Shown here: one piece after another, positions 1 to 8,791 of the stretch
Layout: each line of letters starts with the position of its first letter
Numbering within the stretch: position 1 is the first letter of the stretch
Assembly: GCA_041920415.1 (NCBI GenBank)
Contig: JBHGYD010000043.1
Coordinates: forward strand, 1 to 57,264
DNA from: JBHGYD01 sp041920415
GTDB taxonomy: Bacteria; Bacillota; Bacilli; Bacillales; Anoxybacillaceae
Length of the DNA: 57,264 bases
Direction: 5' to 3'
The notes under the pieces: generated by a model
The model's input: only the letters and a program-made list of their open reading frames with translations
The model's database searches: none
What the model was told of the DNA's origin: nothing
Made by a program: the position numbers and the translations under genes

Positions 1-26
1 AAGAAGAAAAGTGAAGGCGAGCGTCT

Positions 27-103
27 AACGCCGTAAGGAAAATGTTCTTCCGACGAGAAATGCTTGCATTTCGACGGAGGAAGGTTATTTTCCACTAGGC
101 GTT
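27..103. repeat. Imperfect palindrome in the 23S-5S spacer
   Basis: A long imperfect inverted repeat lies upstream of the 5S gene. Outer arms AACGCC (27-32) and GGCGTT (98-103) pair. GGAAAAT (37-43) pairs with ATTTTCC (87-93). GAAATGC (57-63) and GCATTTC (66-72) form the tip, with a two-base loop. Purine-rich flanks that resemble each other (6-21 and 125-140, each beginning GAAAAG) suggest an interspersed Bacillaceae-type palindromic repeat rather than a normal rRNA spacer. That class assignment is inference. Confidence 0.6.
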
Positions 104-112
104 GCGAGCCGG

Positions 113-172
113 AACTAGACAATGCGAAAAGCGGAGGCAACTTACTTCTTCATGAATGCCTGTTATCTAGTT
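113..172 (+). other. rRNA processing-stem-like inverted repeat
   Basis: AACTAGACAA (113-122) pairs with TTATCTAGTT (163-172) with one mismatch. The tail TCTAGTTTTGAAGGAAT resembles the spacer repeats that flank mature rRNAs in Bacillus. It may form an RNase III processing stem in the 23S-5S spacer. The end of 23S itself is not inside the window. Confidence 0.45.
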
Positions 173-192
173 TTGAAGGAATAAAAAAATTC

Positions 193-220
193 TTGACACC
201 ATAAATCAGTTTATTATAAT
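193..220 (+). promoter_or_regulatory. Promoter-like hexamers before 5S rRNA
   Basis: TTGACA (193-198) and TATAAT (215-220) are separated by 16 bases, a near-perfect sigma-A promoter. The predicted start is about 227, some 18 bases before mature 5S. Both hexamers are exact; the spacer is one base short of optimal. Activity is inferred. Confidence 0.6.
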
Positions 221-244
221 AATACTTGTCTGTTTAAAAAAATA

Positions 245-361
<117 letters not shown>

Positions 362-370
362 CTCTAGTAA

Positions 371-403
371 AAAGCATGCCTCAATTATGAGGCATGCTTT
401 TTT
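371..403 (+). terminator. Rho-independent terminator after 5S rRNA
   Basis: A perfect 12-bp stem, AAAGCATGCCTC (371-382) with GAGGCATGCTTT (389-400), has a six-base loop and a run of T. It ends the rRNA operon. Confidence 0.93.
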
Positions 404-767
404 GTGTATTTGCATGGATGCAGTTTATAGGATGAAAGTCCCGAACTGCGAAGTGCAAAATGTAGAAACATTTATCACCTCATTTAATTCATTTGTCATG
501 AAGCCTAACGAAGAGTGTCACTGAACTTGATTAAAAATAACCCTAGTAGCATAAGGGTACCTCTGTTTTTTAAATGATAAATAATGTAAGATTATTGCTC
601 CAATTGGAAACATCGTAAAAATCAATTTTATTTGATAGTTATATGTGTACAAAATTAGTAAAAGTCAAAAGGACTTTAAAATAATTTTAGAGAATTAACA
701 TAAAACGAATGTTTTTCCTGTTTTATTTTTTGAAAAACGGCAATGATATGGTTAGCGACTCTGTTTG
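404..767. other. AT-rich intergenic region between 5S and ctsR
   Basis: About 360 bases carry no convincing gene. A segment near 420-475 (GGATGAAAGTCCCGAACTGC and flanks) resembles the 5' part of bacterial group II introns. ACCCT/AGGGT near 541-558 could form a weak hairpin. The rest is AT-rich and has no long open frame. The intron resemblance is from memory and unproven. Confidence 0.35.
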
Positions 768-796
768 TTGCATTTTTTCCTAATTTGCTATATAGT
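768..796 (+). promoter_or_regulatory. Sigma-A promoter of the ctsR operon
   Basis: TTGCAT (768-773) and TATAGT (791-796) are separated by 17 bases. The predicted start falls near 803, so the CtsR operator at 804-821 covers the initiation site. Confidence 0.75.
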
Positions 797-803
797 AAAA
801 TTA

Positions 804-821
804 AGGTCAAATATAGTCAAA
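804..821 (+). promoter_or_regulatory. CtsR operator
   Basis: The heptads GGTCAAA (805-811) and AGTCAAA (815-821) are separated by TAT, an exact fit to the CtsR box (RGTCAAANANRGTCAAA). It overlaps the start of transcription, so binding should block the operon at normal temperature and autoregulate ctsR. Confidence 0.93.
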
Positions 822-850
822 GTCAACAGCATATGCAAGGAGGAGGTAGA

Positions 851-1312
851 GTGCGAAATATTTCTGATATCATTGAACAATATTTAAAACAAGTATTGAA
901 TATGAGTGATAAAGAGAGTGTTGAAATCAAACGAAGTGAAATTGCAGATAAATTTCAATGTGTTCCTTCACAGATTAACTATGTAATTAATACACGTTTT
1001 ACACTAGAACGAGGATATATTGTTGAGAGCAAGCGTGGCGGTGGCGGATATATTCGGATTATGAAAGTAAAGACAAGAAATGAATCGCATTTAATCGACC
1101 AACTATTAGCACTTATCCATAATCGCATCAGTCAATCAAATGCTGAGGATATTATTCGTCGTTTAGTCGAGGAAAAAGTGATTTCAGAACGTGAAGCAAA
1201 TATTATGTTAAGTGTAATGGATCGCTCAGTTTTGTATATCGATTTGCCACAGCGTGATGAACTAAGAGCTAGAATGCTAAAAGCAATGTTAACATCGTTG
1301 AAGTATAAATAA
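851..1312 (+). CDS. ctsR: CtsR, class III heat-shock repressor
   Basis: This dimeric DNA-binding repressor of clp and other stress genes is 153 residues long, as usual for the family. The start is the GTG at 851, eight bases after a strong AAGGAGGAGG site; the frame is open further upstream, but that stretch runs through the promoter and operator. The N-terminal half is a winged helix-turn-helix, and its SKRGGGGYIRI segment is the conserved wing whose glycine loop senses heat. The C-terminal half mediates dimer contacts and McsB-dependent control. It is the first gene of ctsR-mcsA-mcsB-clpC and has a CtsR box on its own promoter. Confidence 0.97.
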   Translation: MRNISDIIEQYLKQVLNMSDKESVEIKRSEIADKFQCVPSQINYVINTRFTLERGYIVESKRGGGGYIRIMKVKTRNESHLIDQLLALIHNRISQSNAEDIIRRLVEEKVISEREANIMLSVMDRSVLYIDLPQRDELRARMLKAMLTSLKYK

Positions 1313-1328
1313 GGAAGAGGTGAAAACC

Positions 1329-1877
1329 TTGATATGTCAAGAGTGTAAACAAAGACCAGCAACGATGCATTTTACAAAAATTATAAATGGCGAAAAGACA
1401 GAGTTTCATCTTTGTGAACATTGCGCTCAAGAGCGTGGGGACGTATTTATGTTTCCCGAAAATGCAGGGTTTTCGATTAATAACTTATTAGCTGGCTTAT
1501 TAAATTTTGAATCACCTATAAAAGAAACGAAGCACAATGCATTTCAAGGTCCAGAAATTTTACAATGTGAGCGTTGTAACATGACATATCACCAATTCAC
1601 GAAAATTGGACGGTTTGGATGCTCTCATTGTTACCATACATTCGCAAGACATTTGCATCCAATATTGAGAAGACTTCATAGTGGAAATACTAATCATGCA
1701 GGGAAAATACCAAAACGTATCGGTGGAACTCTTCATATCCGAAAACAAATTAAAAATTTAAAACAAAAACTTCAAGAGCTTATTGTTAGGGAGGAATTTG
1801 AAAAAGCGGCTGAAGTTCGCGATCAAATTCGTTTTCTTGAATCTCGATTAAGCGAACATGGAGAGGAGGGCTTATAA
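1329..1877 (+). CDS. mcsA: McsA, zinc-binding activator of McsB
   Basis: A 182-residue partner that activates the protein arginine kinase McsB and helps deliver it to ClpC. Four CxxC pairs are visible: CQEC near residue 3, CEHC near 33, CERC near 80 and CSHC near 99. They form the zinc-binding part. The C-terminus is a UVR motif (EFEKAAEVRDQIRFLES). I chose the TTG at 1329, because it gives the family N-terminus MICQEC and follows GAGGTGA at a good distance; a GTG at 1320 is an in-frame alternative. The stop codon overlaps the mcsB start by one base. Confidence 0.94.
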   Translation: MICQECKQRPATMHFTKIINGEKTEFHLCEHCAQERGDVFMFPENAGFSINNLLAGLLNFESPIKETKHNAFQGPEILQCERCNMTYHQFTKIGRFGCSHCYHTFARHLHPILRRLHSGNTNHAGKIPKRIGGTLHIRKQIKNLKQKLQELIVREEFEKAAEVRDQIRFLESRLSEHGEEGL

Positions 1878-2965
1878 TGTCGCTTGAGAAGTTTTTGAAT
1901 ACAGCGGTGAGCTCTTGGATGAGTCAAGAAGGCCCTGATTCCGATATTGTGTTAAGTAGTAGAATTAGGTTGGCAAGAAATATTGTGGACTATCAGTTTC
2001 CAACTGTATTTAGTAATGAGGAAGCACAGCAAATTGTGGAACTGTTTGAGCAAACATTTGCTCATCAATCATATCGTTCTGTAGGGCGATTTGAGCTTTT
2101 GAAAATGAATGAGCTGCAGACAATCGAAAAAAGGGTATTAGTAGAAAAGCATTTAATTAGTCCACATTTAGCTGAAGATTGTCCATTTGGAGCATGCTTA
2201 CTTTCTGAAAATGAAGAAGTAAGTATTATGATTAACGAAGAAGATCATATTCGAATACAATGTTTATTTCCAGGGCTTCAATTAACAGAAGCATTAGAGA
2301 TGGCAAATGAACTTGATGATTGGATCGAAATGTATGTGAATTATGCATTTGATGAAAAAAGAGGTTATTTAACAAGCTGCCCTACGAACGTCGGAACAGG
2401 ATTACGTGCTTCGGTGATGATGCATCTTCCGGCTCTTGTTTTAACACAACAAATGAATCGAATTATCCCGGCGATTAATCAGCTCGGATTAGTTGTGCGC
2501 GGAACGTATGGCGAAGGTAGTGAAGCTTTAGGTAATATATTTCAAATATCAAACCAAATTACATTAGGTAAGTCAGAAGAAGACATTGTCGAAGATTTAA
2601 AGAGTGTTGTTCAGCAATTAATTGCTCAGGAAAGAATGGCAAGGGAGGCATTAGTCAAAACTTTAAACATACAATTAGAAGACAGAGTCTTTCGTTCCTA
2701 TGGTATATTGTCCAATAGCCGTGTGATTGAATCAAAAGAGGCAGCACAATGCTTATCAGATGTTCGTTTAGGAATTGATTTAGGATATATCAAAAATATC
2801 TCACGCAACATTTTAAATGAATTGATGATTTTAACTCAGCCCGGCTTTTTGCAACAATATGCAGGTGGAGCATTAAGACCAAGTGAACGGGATGTTCGCA
2901 GAGCAACATTAATTCGCGAGCGTTTAAAAATGGAAGAGAGAAAAGCAATGGAGGGTGATGAATGA
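1877..2965 (+). CDS. mcsB: McsB, protein arginine kinase
   Basis: A phosphagen-kinase-fold enzyme of 362 residues that phosphorylates arginines on unfolded proteins. The mark targets them to ClpC-ClpP; it also acts on CtsR. Early motifs SDIVLSSRIRLARN line the ATP site. The catalytic cysteine is Cys168 in TSCPTNVGTGLRAS. The C-terminal RPSERDVRRATLIRERL corresponds to the phosphoarginine-binding allosteric region. The gene is coupled to mcsA by a one-base overlap and to clpC by a four-base overlap, as expected for proteins acting in one pathway. Confidence 0.97.
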   Translation: MSLEKFLNTAVSSWMSQEGPDSDIVLSSRIRLARNIVDYQFPTVFSNEEAQQIVELFEQTFAHQSYRSVGRFELLKMNELQTIEKRVLVEKHLISPHLAEDCPFGACLLSENEEVSIMINEEDHIRIQCLFPGLQLTEALEMANELDDWIEMYVNYAFDEKRGYLTSCPTNVGTGLRASVMMHLPALVLTQQMNRIIPAINQLGLVVRGTYGEGSEALGNIFQISNQITLGKSEEDIVEDLKSVVQQLIAQERMAREALVKTLNIQLEDRVFRSYGILSNSRVIESKEAAQCLSDVRLGIDLGYIKNISRNILNELMILTQPGFLQQYAGGALRPSERDVRRATLIRERLKMEERKAMEGDE

Positions 2966-5397
2966 TGATGTTCGGTAGATTTACAGAGCGAGCGCAAAAG
3001 GTGTTAGCTTTAGCTCAAGAAGAAGCGGTACGTCTTGGTCACAATAATATTGGAACAGAGCATATTTTACTTGGATTAATTCGTGAAGGAGAAGGAATTG
3101 CAGCAAAAGCGTTAACCGCTTTAGGATTAGGACCGGAAAAAATTCAAAAAGAAGTGGAAGCGTTAATTGGCAGAGGGCATGAATCTTTACAGACGATTCA
3201 TTATACACCTCGTGCTAAAAAAGTAATAGAACTTTCTATGGACGAGGCGAGAAAGCTAGGTCATTCCTATGTAGGAACGGAACATATTTTGCTTGGATTG
3301 ATTCGTGAAGGAGAAGGGGTAGCGGCTCGTGTTCTTAATAATTTAGGAGTTAGTCTTAATAAAGCTCGTCAGCAAGTTTTACAATTGTTAGGCAGCAATG
3401 AGTCAGTTTCCGGACATCAAGGAAGTTCCTCTCATGTGAGCACGCCAACGTTGGATAGTCTTGCGCGTGATTTAACGGCGATTGCTCGAGAAGGAAGCTT
3501 AGATCCGGTTATCGGTAGAAGTAAAGAAATTCAGCGTGTCATAGAAGTATTAAGCCGTCGGACAAAAAACAATCCTGTTTTAATCGGGGAACCAGGTGTA
3601 GGGAAAACCGCGATTGCGGAAGGATTAGCTCAACAAATCGTGAATAATGAAGTACCGGAAACTCTCCGTGACAAACGAGTGATGACACTTGATATGGGAA
3701 CAGTAGTGGCCGGTACAAAATATCGTGGCGAATTTGAAGATCGTTTGAAAAAAGTGATGGATGAAATTCGTCAAGCGGGAAATATTATTTTATTTATTGA
3801 TGAACTTCATACGTTGATTGGAGCAGGTGGAGCTGAAGGAGCGATTGATGCATCAAACATTTTAAAACCTTCCCTTGCCCGTGGAGAATTGCAGTGTATT
3901 GGAGCGACGACACTGGATGAATATCGCAAATACATTGAAAAAGACGCGGCATTAGAACGTCGTTTCCAACCAATTTATGTAGATGAGCCAACGGTTGAGG
4001 AATCGATTCAAATTTTAAAAGGATTGCGTGACCGTTATGAAGCTCATCATCGCGTATCGATTTCCGATGAAGCCATTATTCAAGCAGTCAAATTATCAGA
4101 CCGTTACATTACGGACCGTTTCCTTCCAGATAAAGCGATTGACTTAATTGATGAAGCTTGCTCGAAAGTGCGTCTTCGTTCATTTACTACTCCGCCAAAC
4201 TTGAAAGAACTAGAACAAAAGTTAGAAGAAGTTCGCAAAGAGAAAGATGCGGCAGTCCAAAGTCAAGAATTTGAAAAAGCTGCTTCGTTGCGCGATACAG
4301 AGCAACGTTTGCGCGAACAGTTAGAAGAAACAAAACGAGCTTGGAAAGAAAAACAGGGTCAAGAAAATTCAGAAGTGACTGTTGAAGATATTGCGATGGT
4401 TGTATCCAGCTGGACAGGAATTCCTGTTGCGAAACTGGCGCAAACTGAAACCGAACGTTTATTAAAGTTAGAAGAAATTTTACATTCACGCGTCATTGGG
4501 CAGGAAGAGGCAGTGAAAGCGGTCGCCAAGGCAGTGCGCCGTGCTCGTGCAGGGTTGAAAGATCCGAAGCGTCCAATTGGTTCGTTTATTTTCTTGGGTC
4601 CAACAGGGGTAGGAAAAACAGAACTGGCACGAGCGCTAGCGGAAGCGATGTTTGGCGATGAGGATGCATTAATTCGAATTGATATGTCCGAATATATGGA
4701 GAAGCATTCTACTTCTCGCCTTGTCGGGTCCCCTCCTGGATATGTAGGATATGAAGAAGGTGGCCAGTTAACGGAAAAAGTGCGCCGTAAACCGTATTCG
4801 GTTGTTTTATTAGATGAGATGGAAAAGGCTCATCCAGATGTATTTAACATCCTTTTACAAGTGTTAGAAGATGGTCGTTTAACGGATTCCAAAGGAAGAA
4901 CGGTTGATTTCCGCAACACGATTGTCATTATGACATCTAACGTCGGTGCGGAGGCGTTAAAGCGAAACAAATATGTTGGCTTTAATGTTCAAGACGAAAA
5001 TCAAAAATATAAAGATATGAAAGGAAAAGTAATGGACGAACTGAAAAAAGCATTCCGTCCAGAGTTTTTAAACCGTATTGACGAAATTATTGTGTTCCAT
5101 GCGCTAGAAAAACAACATTTAGCACAAATCGTGAATTTAATGACCGAGCAGCTTGTGAAACGCTTAAAAGAACAAGACATTGATTTAGAGTTGACGCAAG
5201 CAGCCATCGAAAAAATTGCCGAAGAAGGATATGACCCTGAATACGGTGCACGTCCATTACGCCGGGCGCTACAAAAACATGTTGAGGACCGTCTATCCGA
5301 AGAGTTGCTAAAAGGAACGATTGGAAAAGGACAAAAGGTTGTTGTTGATGTAAAAGATGGAGAGTTTGTCGTTTTATCTGAACAAACGGTTCAATAA
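2962..5397 (+). CDS. clpC: ClpC, AAA+ unfoldase of the ClpCP protease
   Basis: A Hsp100 unfoldase of 811 residues that feeds substrates to ClpP and works with MecA and McsB adaptors. Two Clp N repeats occupy residues 1-145. The first AAA+ module has GEPGVGKTA near 210. A coiled middle domain with a UVR-like segment (QEFEKAASLRDTEQRL) follows near 435. The second AAA+ module has GPTGVGKTE near 545. The VGF tripeptide near 671 is the ClpP-docking loop. Three ATGs lie in a row at 2962-2970; the family N-terminus MMFGRF would also allow 2965. A terminator follows. Confidence 0.97.
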   Translation: MMMFGRFTERAQKVLALAQEEAVRLGHNNIGTEHILLGLIREGEGIAAKALTALGLGPEKIQKEVEALIGRGHESLQTIHYTPRAKKVIELSMDEARKLGHSYVGTEHILLGLIREGEGVAARVLNNLGVSLNKARQQVLQLLGSNESVSGHQGSSSHVSTPTLDSLARDLTAIAREGSLDPVIGRSKEIQRVIEVLSRRTKNNPVLIGEPGVGKTAIAEGLAQQIVNNEVPETLRDKRVMTLDMGTVVAGTKYRGEFEDRLKKVMDEIRQAGNIILFIDELHTLIGAGGAEGAIDASNILKPSLARGELQCIGATTLDEYRKYIEKDAALERRFQPIYVDEPTVEESIQILKGLRDRYEAHHRVSISDEAIIQAVKLSDRYITDRFLPDKAIDLIDEACSKVRLRSFTTPPNLKELEQKLEEVRKEKDAAVQSQEFEKAASLRDTEQRLREQLEETKRAWKEKQGQENSEVTVEDIAMVVSSWTGIPVAKLAQTETERLLKLEEILHSRVIGQEEAVKAVAKAVRRARAGLKDPKRPIGSFIFLGPTGVGKTELARALAEAMFGDEDALIRIDMSEYMEKHSTSRLVGSPPGYVGYEEGGQLTEKVRRKPYSVVLLDEMEKAHPDVFNILLQVLEDGRLTDSKGRTVDFRNTIVIMTSNVGAEALKRNKYVGFNVQDENQKYKDMKGKVMDELKKAFRPEFLNRIDEIIVFHALEKQHLAQIVNLMTEQLVKRLKEQDIDLELTQAAIEKIAEEGYDPEYGARPLRRALQKHVEDRLSEELLKGTIGKGQKVVVDVKDGEFVVLSEQTVQ

Positions 5398-5413
5398 ACA
5401 ATCACGAGGCAGC

Positions 5414-5450
5414 AAGGTATGCGGCAGTCATTTGGCGCATACCTTCTTTT
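5414..5450 (+). terminator. Terminator after clpC
   Basis: A 10-bp stem, AAGGTATGCG (5414-5423) with CGCATACCTT (5436-5445), then CTTTT. It closes the CtsR operon before radA. Confidence 0.8.
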
Positions 5451-5480
5451 GCATTTAATTGAAGAAAGGAAATAAGGTGC

Positions 5481-6866
5481 ATGAAGAAAAAAACGAAATT
5501 TGTTTGTCAAGAGTGTGGATATGAATCAGCGAAGTGGATGGGGAAATGCCCAGGTTGTCAAACATGGAATTCAATGGTTGAAGAAATAGAGCGAGCGAAA
5601 CCAGTAACAAGAGGTGTATTTGTTCATTCTTCTTCAACTGCTACATCAAAACCGGTATCAATTACAACGATTACAACGTCACAGGAACCGCGAATAGTAA
5701 CAGATCTTTCTGAATTTAATCGCGTGCTAGGCGGTGGCATCGTTAAAGGTTCTCTTGTATTAATTGGCGGTGATCCGGGGATTGGAAAATCAACGCTTCT
5801 TTTACAAGTTTCTGCGCAATTGGCGATGAAACAGTATAAAGTTTTATATATTTCCGGTGAAGAGTCCGTCAAGCAAACGAAATTGCGTGCGGACCGTCTC
5901 CATGTTTCAGCGAATGAGTTATATGTGTTAGCGGAAACGGATTTAGAATATATTGCCCAAGCGATTGAAGAAATTAATCCTGCTTTTGTGGTAATTGATT
6001 CGATTCAAACGGTGTATCGTGCAGAAATTACTTCGGCTCCTGGAAGCGTTTCTCAAGTGCGGGAATGTACGGCGGAGTTAATGAGGTTAGCAAAAACAAA
6101 AGGAATTGCTATTTTTATTGTCGGTCATGTGACAAAAGAGGGATCGATTGCAGGTCCAAGAATTTTAGAACATATGGTTGATACCGTTCTTTATTTTGAA
6201 GGAGAACGTCATCATACGTATCGGATTTTACGAGCGGTAAAAAACCGCTTTGGTTCCACGAATGAAATCGGTATTTTTGAAATGAGGGAATCAGGTTTAT
6301 TAGAAGTCGAAAATCCTTCTGAAGTTTTTTTAGAGGAACGTTCAAGTGGGGTAGCAGGCTCAACCGTTGTTGCCTCTATGGAAGGAACGAGACCGGTTTT
6401 AGTGGAAATTCAAGCGTTAATTTCTCCTACGAGCTTTGGAAATCCTCGAAGAATGGCGACGGGAATTGACCATAATCGCGTTTCGTTATTAATGGCTGTA
6501 CTCGAAAAACGAGTGGGGCTACTGTTACAAAATCAAGATGCTTATTTAAAAGTGGCCGGTGGTGTAAAATTGGATGAACCTGCGATCGATTTAGCGATTG
6601 CAGTAAGCATTGCTTCTAGTTTTCGCGATCAAGCGACTAGTCCTTATGATGTTATTATTGGTGAAGTCGGATTAACAGGAGAAGTGCGTCGTGTTTCTCG
6701 CATCGAACAACGCGTACAGGAAGCAGTAAAGTTAGGATTTAATCGTATTATTATTCCTAAAAATAATCTTGGGGGATGGAATGTACCAAAGGGAGTAGAA
6801 ATTATCGGTGTTTCTCATGTTGCAGAAGCGCTTGAGTATGCATTAGGAAGTAAGGGAACAGTGTGA
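5481..6866 (+). CDS. radA: RadA (Sms), recombination helicase-like ATPase
   Basis: A RecA-like DNA repair and branch-migration factor of 461 residues. The N-terminal zinc finger is CQEC...CPGC within residues 9-28. The Walker A motif GGDPGIGKSTLLLQ lies near residue 95. The RadA-specific KNRFGSTNE motif lies near 254. The C-terminal third is the Lon-protease-like domain with GGVKLDEPAIDLAIA. In B. subtilis the next gene is disA, whose product RadA interacts with. Here a 103-base gap leads directly to yacL, which is unusual. Confidence 0.97.
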   Translation: MKKKTKFVCQECGYESAKWMGKCPGCQTWNSMVEEIERAKPVTRGVFVHSSSTATSKPVSITTITTSQEPRIVTDLSEFNRVLGGGIVKGSLVLIGGDPGIGKSTLLLQVSAQLAMKQYKVLYISGEESVKQTKLRADRLHVSANELYVLAETDLEYIAQAIEEINPAFVVIDSIQTVYRAEITSAPGSVSQVRECTAELMRLAKTKGIAIFIVGHVTKEGSIAGPRILEHMVDTVLYFEGERHHTYRILRAVKNRFGSTNEIGIFEMRESGLLEVENPSEVFLEERSSGVAGSTVVASMEGTRPVLVEIQALISPTSFGNPRRMATGIDHNRVSLLMAVLEKRVGLLLQNQDAYLKVAGGVKLDEPAIDLAIAVSIASSFRDQATSPYDVIIGEVGLTGEVRRVSRIEQRVQEAVKLGFNRIIIPKNNLGGWNVPKGVEIIGVSHVAEALEYALGSKGTV

Positions 6867-6969
6867 ACGTTACAAATATGTATCAAATTTTTTAAAAAGA
6901 TTAAAAACTATGGTATGATTGGTTTCAAACATTGGAAACTGTTTATAATGTAGGAGAGGAGGTGAAAAC
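6867..6969 (+). other. radA-yacL junction without disA
   Basis: This 103-base intergenic stretch sits where B. subtilis carries disA. It has TATAAT at 6944-6949 with no good -35 hexamer, and GGAGAGGAGGTG before the yacL start. No remnant of a diadenylate cyclase reading frame is visible. Confidence 0.6.
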
Positions 6970-8064
6970 ATGTTAAGAAGAATTGTTCAATTATTTTTCT
7001 TAGTGGTTGGAGGAACATTAGGCATTATTTTTCTTCCGAATTTATTTAAACTATTCAAGATCGATCATATTTCACTTTTAAATAGTCCGTACATGTTAGC
7101 GATCGTGGGAGCACTTATTTTCTTTATCATGACTTTTTGGTTAGTGGATTATGTGGTTGGTGTTATTCATTGGATGGAAGAATCGCTCGTTAAAGCACCT
7201 GTGACGGATATTTTATTTGGAAGTTTAGGATTAATTTTTGGATTAATTGTCGCGTTTTTAGTCGTGATGCCGCTCAAAGCATTTCAATTTCAGGTCGTCA
7301 ATACGGTGTTGCCGGTGTTTTTAACGATTTTGCTTGGCTATCTAGGGTTTCAAGTCGGATTTAAGAAGCGGCACGAGTTAATGAATTTATTTTCCCTTTC
7401 CAACCGCATGTCCAAGAAAAAAGGGACAGATGAAGAAAACGAAAACCAAAAAAATCGCTCCTTAAAAATTCTTGATACAAGCGTTATTATTGATGGACGA
7501 ATTGCTGATATTTGTCAAACAGGATTTTTAGAGGGAACTATCGTCATTCCGCGGTTTGTATTAGAGGAATTGCAGCATATTGCCGATTCATCCGATGTGC
7601 TTAAAAGAAATCGCGGTCGTCGAGGCCTTGATATTTTAAATCGCATTCAAAAAGAGCTGGAAATGAAAGTGGAAATTTACGAAGGCGATTTTGATGATAT
7701 TCAAGAAGTCGATAGCAAGTTAGTAAAGTTAGCAAAATTAACATCAGGGGTTGTCGTGACAAATGATTTTAATTTAAATAAAGTATGTGAGCTTCAAAAT
7801 GTGCGAGTGCTCAATATCAATGATTTAGCGAACGCGGTAAAACCGGTTGTTCTTCCAGGAGAAGAGCTGAATGTTCAAGTGATTAAGGACGGGAAAGAGC
7901 ATAATCAAGGTGTCGCTTACTTAGATGATGGTACAATGATTGTTGTCGAGGATGGAAAAGATTATATTGGTAAGCGGGTTGACGTATTAGTCACAAGCGT
8001 GTTACAAACATCAGCAGGGAGAATGATCTTTGCAAAGCTAAAACTTCTTCAAAAGGCATTATAA
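6970..8064 (+). CDS. yacL: YacL, membrane PIN/TRAM-domain protein
   Basis: A 364-residue membrane protein with a putative RNA-cleaving cytosolic domain. Four hydrophobic segments fill roughly residues 1-125 (starting RRIVQLFFLVVGG). A charged linker follows (KKKGTDEENENQKN). The PIN nuclease-like domain starts at ILDTSVIIDGRIADI near 168 and keeps conserved acidic residues (TNDFNLNK near 262). The last 65 residues are a TRAM nucleic-acid-binding domain. No activity is firmly established for the family. The ATG follows a strong GGAGAGGAGGTG site. Confidence 0.93.
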   Translation: MLRRIVQLFFLVVGGTLGIIFLPNLFKLFKIDHISLLNSPYMLAIVGALIFFIMTFWLVDYVVGVIHWMEESLVKAPVTDILFGSLGLIFGLIVAFLVVMPLKAFQFQVVNTVLPVFLTILLGYLGFQVGFKKRHELMNLFSLSNRMSKKKGTDEENENQKNRSLKILDTSVIIDGRIADICQTGFLEGTIVIPRFVLEELQHIADSSDVLKRNRGRRGLDILNRIQKELEMKVEIYEGDFDDIQEVDSKLVKLAKLTSGVVVTNDFNLNKVCELQNVRVLNINDLANAVKPVVLPGEELNVQVIKDGKEHNQGVAYLDDGTMIVVEDGKDYIGKRVDVLVTSVLQTSAGRMIFAKLKLLQKAL

Positions 8065-8086
8065 GTAGCAGTTAGGGGAATCAACC

Positions 8087-8773
8087 ATGTTATATCAAGT
8101 TGTAATTCCTGCGGCAGGGCAAGGAAAGCGCATGAAGGCTGGGATAAACAAACAGTTGATCGAGCTCCACCATCAGCCCGTGATTGTGCATACATTAAAA
8201 GTGTTTGAGCAAGACGACTGGTGTCAAGGAATCGTTGTCGTTATTAATGAAACCGAGAGACAACAATTTCATGAGTTATTGGAGCGTTTTCAAATAAAAA
8301 AAATCATTTCTATGGTGAGCGGTGGTGCAGAACGACAGCATAGTGTTTATAATGGACTTAAAGCTGTCAAAGATAGCGATATTGTACTGATTCATGATGG
8401 AGCACGCCCGTTTATTACGATTGAAAAAATACACGAGCTTGTGAAGGAAGCAAAGGAGCATGGCGCGGCGGTACTCGCTGTACCAATGAAAGACACCGTA
8501 AAAAGGGTTTTAGATGGATTTGTCGACGAGACGGTGGAACGCTCTAGCTTGTGGGCTGTACAAACTCCACAAGCTTTTCGTGTTTCACTCGTTCTAGAAG
8601 CTCATGAGCGTGCAAGAGAAGAAGGCTATATTGGAACAGACGATGCGAGCCTTGTTGAGCGGATTGGAAAGAAAGTAAAAATCATCGAAGGCGATTACCG
8701 CAACATTAAATTAACGACCCCTGATGATTTATTGTTTGCCGAAGCAATTTTGTCGAATTGGTCAAGCCGTTGA
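8087..8773 (+). CDS. ispD: IspD, MEP cytidylyltransferase
   Basis: 2-C-methyl-D-erythritol 4-phosphate cytidylyltransferase, 228 residues. It transfers CMP from CTP onto MEP in the non-mevalonate isoprenoid pathway. The N-terminal PAAGQGKRMKAGINKQ loop binds CTP, with the conserved Arg and Lys. HDGARPF near residue 105 is the family signature. TTPDDLLFAEAIL closes the fold. The gene lies 18 bases before ispF, which encodes a later enzyme of the same pathway, so they are surely cotranscribed. Confidence 0.97.
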   Translation: MLYQVVIPAAGQGKRMKAGINKQLIELHHQPVIVHTLKVFEQDDWCQGIVVVINETERQQFHELLERFQIKKIISMVSGGAERQHSVYNGLKAVKDSDIVLIHDGARPFITIEKIHELVKEAKEHGAAVLAVPMKDTVKRVLDGFVDETVERSSLWAVQTPQAFRVSLVLEAHERAREEGYIGTDDASLVERIGKKVKIIEGDYRNIKLTTPDDLLFAEAILSNWSSR

Positions 8774-8791
8774 GAGAAGAGAGGTGAATGT

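Noticed and set aside
743..850. An upstream extension of ctsR from an ATG at 743
   Set aside because: It runs through the promoter and CtsR operator and lacks a ribosome site; the GTG at 851 has a strong one.
5087..5401. Open frame on the minus strand inside clpC
   Set aside because: It is opposite a conserved gene, has no ribosome site and its sequence resembles no protein family.
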